Below, piece by piece: positions 62,956 through 64,000 of a DNA stretch of 64,000 nt. The notes under the pieces are model-generated. The model was given only the letters and a program-made list of their open reading frames with translations. It made no database searches and was not told the DNA's origin. Each line of letters opens with the position of its first letter. Position 1 is the first letter of the stretch. Both the position numbers and the translations under genes were made by a program. Source of the DNA: Epinephelus fuscoguttatus (Eukaryota; Chordata; Actinopteri; Perciformes; Serranidae); the NCBI RefSeq assembly GCF_011397635.1, contig NC_064754.1, positions 35,270,043 to 35,334,042 on the forward strand, in the 5' to 3' direction.

Positions 62956-63216
62956 CTCTGTGTCTGTGTGTGTGTCTCTGTGTCTGTGTCTGTGTGTGTG
63001 TGTGTGTCTGTGTGTGTCTGTGTGTGTGTGAGAGATTTAACAGCGTGCCTGTCAGCATGTCTGTCGGTGTGTCTGCGTGCTGGCACACATTCATCAGTGC
63101 CAAACCCAGTGAACGTCAACTGGTCGTCTCTCCCTCTGTCGCCTCCCTTCAGGTGCTCCATGAGTGTGGAGGACGGTGCCAAGCTTTACGACGTCTGTCC
63201 ACATGTCAGCGATTCG
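29181..63216 (+). CDS. ube2o: E2/E3 hybrid ubiquitin-conjugating enzyme UBE2O, N-terminal part (exons 1-5)
   Basis: Exons 29181-29627, 58972-59031, 59467-59577, 62805-62902 and 63153-63216 have GT/AG borders and join to the first 260 residues of a roughly 1300-residue protein. The rest, including the catalytic UBC fold, is beyond the window. Recognition rests on LLFSHDLVSGRYRGSV, VRVQWYPEG, LKLEDRS, QCGIV, YPVNSKDLQHIW, MYGDYIAYD and LSNGARCSM, which follow human UBE2O in order and in exon phase. These form the N-terminal conserved CR1 (SH3-like, substrate-binding) region. UBE2O multi-monoubiquitinates basic or orphan proteins such as unassembled ribosomal proteins and globin. Exon 1 has an Ala/Pro-rich start, an acidic patch (GEEDFNSDSDLDD) and a run of 16 glycines. 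The start ATG has a good context (agcgATGg). Confidence 0.93.
31917..31959. repeat. (GT)n microsatellite
   Basis: About 21 GT units in ube2o intron 1. Confidence 0.95.
33679..34201 (-). mobile_element. hAT-like MITE family A, diverged copy
   Basis: It opens TAAGGCTGGGGGT and closes GATACCCAACCCTA. The inside carries the family sequence in reverse (aacccaaacagtctgtgg, ctggcagttt, ccgagatgtcacc). Flanks do not show a clear 8-bp duplication, so this is an older copy. Confidence 0.65.
37769..38636 (-). mobile_element. tRNA-derived SINE, split by a MITE
   Basis: The minus strand begins GGCGGCTGTGGCTCAGAG with an A box (TGGCTCAGAGTTAGAGCGG, about 38608-38626) and a B box (GGTTCAATCC, 38573-38582). 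Then comes the body (ctgcatgtcgaagcatcc, actgaaccccaaattg), ending ...aaaaagcgctttgagtggttg. An RNA polymerase III-type tRNA head is clear. The copy is interrupted at 37901-38505. Removing that insert leaves about 260 bp. Confidence 0.72.
37901..38505. mobile_element. hAT-like MITE, family C, with perfect target duplication
   Basis: The ends are TAGGGATGGGCA and TGCCCATCCCTA, and the perfect 8-bp duplication is ATCAGGAG (37893-37900 and 38506-38513). The 605-bp interior has AT-rich shoulders with cgattaattg-type motifs and a GC-rich centre holding a 33-bp tandem duplication (about 38331-38396). Short open frames in the GC-rich centre are not genes. Confidence 0.85.
42208..42741 (+). mobile_element. 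Partial hAT-like element, family B left end
   Basis: TAGGGATGCACTAC at 42208 followed by ggcctaacatcgatataggctgatatc resembles the left end of family B elements (51042, 61379). Its right end is not evident. Related inverted sequence at about 45045-45215 could be the far side of the same element, split by later insertions. The right border is arbitrary. Confidence 0.35.
42742..43145 (+). mobile_element. hAT-like MITE family A
   Basis: The ends are TAGGGCTGAGTATCA and CGATACCTAGCCCTC. Flanks ATGCTTCC (42734-42741) and ATGCTTAT (43146-43153) share six of eight bases. The interior carries the family sequence (tgtagtatagacata, ggcatctcggcacactgaactgcc, agactgtttgggctgtag) in plus orientation. Confidence 0.75.
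43189..44622. mobile_element. MITE-like element with subrepeats, probably nested
   Basis: The left edge (TATGGAGGTATTTTTGTG) and the complement of the right edge (TATGGGGCTACATTTGTT) are similar. Both shoulders carry repeats of the type tttgcttgcgag/acttgcaaa (43260-43410 and 44425-44535) in opposite orientation. The centre (about 43643-44330) starts with tagtccacacggac and ends near cgtgtagacga, suggesting a second inserted element. Superfamily and target duplication are unclear. Confidence 0.45.
45045..45215 (-). mobile_element. Fragment related to family B hAT-like element
   Basis: The complement of 45085-45120 (caaattcaatcatacaaatttatgaaac) matches 51277-51305 inside the 51042-51973 element almost exactly. 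No ends of its own are clear. Confidence 0.45.
45440..46560 (+). repeat. Pyrimidine-rich kilobase with CA microsatellite
   Basis: The plus strand is strongly biased to C and T (runs such as cctcctcctcctccacctcc and tctctctctctctttctctc) either side of a compound (CA)n tract. Long open frames here come from low complexity. No retroelement ends seen. Confidence 0.8.
45737..45824. repeat. Compound (CA)n microsatellite
   Basis: About 88 bp of CA units with a few CAGA interruptions. Confidence 0.95.
46769..46804. repeat. (AT)n microsatellite
   Basis: About 18 uninterrupted AT units in ube2o intron 1. Confidence 0.95.
50479..50514. repeat. (CA)n microsatellite
   Basis: About 18 CA units in ube2o intron 1. 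Confidence 0.95.
51042..51973. mobile_element. hAT-like non-autonomous element, family B
   Basis: The left end is TAGGGATGCACTG and the right end is TCGGTGCATCCCTA, giving an 932-bp unit without a transposase frame. The flanking 8-mers (51034-51041 and 51974-51981) agree at only five of eight positions, so the duplication is weak. It shares ends with the 61379-61811 copy. Confidence 0.58.
53735..53757. repeat. (CA)n microsatellite
   Basis: About 11 CA units in ube2o intron 1. Confidence 0.9.
53999..54303. mobile_element. hAT-like MITE, family D
   Basis: The ends are TAGTGTTGTCA and TGACAACACTA, with 8-bp flanks GTTTGTTG (53991-53998) and GTTTATTG (54304-54311) differing at one base. The 305-bp unit has internal tcaatacaccggtacca and atggtatcaaatattg motifs and no coding frame. 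Confidence 0.78.
56063..56097. repeat. (CA)n microsatellite
   Basis: About 17 CA units in ube2o intron 1. Confidence 0.95.
57590..57914. mobile_element. MITE-like element family E, inverted partial copy
   Basis: The right edge (tagctacgtccattatttatactgtctgtgg) and inside (cacagctccaccctcttatcc, gtcacttctggctcc) are the reverse complement of the 15231-15711 copy. The left border is not sharp. Confidence 0.5.
59738..61358 (-). mobile_element. Full-length Tc1-like DNA transposon with long inverted ends
   Basis: The 1621-bp element sits between TA dinucleotides (59736-59737 and 61359-61360). The ends start CACTGAACAAAAA, and similarity between arms extends for about 270-285 bp (59738-60009 versus 61075-61358), with a 13-bp-scale gap in the left arm. 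The transposase is on the minus strand, so it is antisense to ube2o (intron 3). I recall this end sequence as a Tc1-like family widely shared among fishes. Confidence 0.92.
60037..61061 (-). pseudogene. Tc1-family transposase, frameshifted
   Basis: The N-terminal frame runs 61061-60861 (66 residues, MPQMSQVLRERAVGML with a helix-turn-helix ending RRSRQFGST). The remaining 247 residues (60780-60037) are in another frame. The break falls in a 20-bp tandem duplication (60851-60870 and 60871-60890). The catalytic part is intact: DD34E with Asp in FMDES, Asp in QHDNARPH and Glu in SPIEHVW, and it ends ANGGHTRY. Because of the shift no full-length enzyme can be made from this copy. Confidence 0.9.
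61379..61811. mobile_element. hAT-like MITE, family B short copy
   Basis: The ends are TCAGGATGCACC and GTGCATCTCTA. The 8-bp flanks GTATTTGC (61371-61378) and ATATTTGC (61812-61819) differ at one base. The 433-bp interior has gggtatcagctgatac and gtatcggatca motifs and no coding frame. It lies only 20 bp from the end of the neighbouring Tc1 element. Confidence 0.75.
62910..63029 (+). repeat. Compound (TG)n microsatellite beside the ube2o exon 4 donor
   Basis: A pure TG run (to about 62954) followed by TG/CTG/TCTG variants. It begins about seven bases after the GT of the exon 4 splice donor (62903-62904). Confidence 0.93.
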
Positions 63217-64000
63217 GTATGTAGCCATGAGTGCTTATCTGTCACCTCAGGTTCATCCGCCCTGTGCAGAGCAGCTGTTAGTCAGGGGTCAGATCCTTTA
63301 ACAAAAAGCTGGCTCATGGTCTGTAAATACTCCTTATTTATATTTTGTGTTTACACTCATTGTTGTGGCCCCTTTCCAGAAAACGATCATTTAGAATTTT
63401 AAAATTATTTCTAGTTTGCATTTTAGACTGTTTTTCTTTTCTTTCTTTTTTTAACAGAAAGTAACGTTTAATTTTCTTGACATCTTGGTGGTGCACCATG
63501 TCCTCTCCAGATCTTATTAATGGCATTTTAGATTTGAGTTTTACAGAAAGTTCTATAGCCCAGTAGCGAATAACTTTTAGAAATAGCAAAGGAAAAAAAG
63601 ACTAAAAATTGCACTGTTTGGACCTTTTTTTTTTAACATGTTGCCTTTTTTTAACTTTATTGTGCATGAAATGGCAAAAAAAATTGATATGTTGTATTGC
63701 AATACATAATATTTGTGTAACTTAACTATAATGGGAGTTTAAGTTGTGTATATTAAATATATTACACATTATTGTACAGCTGATAAATCATCATGTCTGG
63801 TTCTTTAGTCATGTTGCATCTTTGTTACTGTGTGTTCTTCAGGGTCTATTGTTTGAAAGATATGCTGATGAATACAGTTGCCAATGATATTGCTCTGTGA
63901 ACTGCAGTCAAACTGTCAAATGAGGCAGTGCTGATCAAATATGAATCAAGATTCTGTTACTGCATTGCATATTTCTCAGCTCAGATGTATGTTTTAGTGT

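Noticed and set aside
62908..63402. A 164-codon open frame beginning with CVCVCV repeats
   Set aside because: It is a translation of the TG microsatellite that then crosses ube2o exon 5 in the wrong frame.

Overview
The window is a stretch of a bony-fish (teleost, probably percomorph) nuclear chromosome. Support for this comes from intron-rich vertebrate genes with GT-AG junctions, a dense load of fish-type Tc1 and hAT-like elements, tRNA-derived SINEs, and many (CA)n microsatellites. I found no bacterial, viral or CRISPR content. Three protein genes are present: rhbdf2 (iRhom2), aanat1 (arylalkylamine N-acetyltransferase) and the 5' part of ube2o (E2/E3 ubiquitin enzyme). From memory these are also neighbours in mammals (UBE2O-AANAT-RHBDF2 on human 17q25), so the block looks like conserved vertebrate microsynteny.

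Layout. Positions 1-21.4 kb, plus strand: rhbdf2. I reconstruct 17 coding exons joining into one 840-residue open frame, then a roughly 2.4 kb 3' UTR. Positions 22.0-25.8 kb, minus strand: aanat1, three coding exons and 202 residues, with a TATA box and an OTX/CRX-type site just upstream. It lies tail-to-tail with rhbdf2. Positions 25.8-29.1 kb: an intergenic region packed with nested transposon debris and microsatellites. From 29.18 kb to the end, plus strand: ube2o exon 1 in a CpG-rich promoter region, a 29.3 kb first intron, then exons 2-5. The gene runs off the right edge.

The genes are not a pathway. iRhom2 is an ER/Golgi pseudoprotease that traffics ADAM17, AANAT is the rhythm-generating enzyme of melatonin synthesis, and UBE2O ubiquitinates orphan or basic proteins. 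They are simply old neighbours.

Mobile DNA is the richest layer. There are two full-length Tc1-like elements, each flanked by TA: 4191-5819 has one in-frame stop, and 59738-61358 is frameshifted by a 20-bp tandem duplication. There is also a head-to-head pair of Tc1 fossils (27964-28740). At least four short hAT-like MITE families are present, several with 8-bp target duplications. One locus is a three-level nest (37608-39059: hAT MITE > tRNA SINE > second hAT MITE). I see no convincing undescribed biological system. The most interesting items are the nested or broken transposons and two TG-repeat tracts lying directly on splice sites.

Family assignments rest on recalled protein and repeat families, with no database search. 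Exon boundaries were set by reading frame and GT/AG. UTR ends are estimates.
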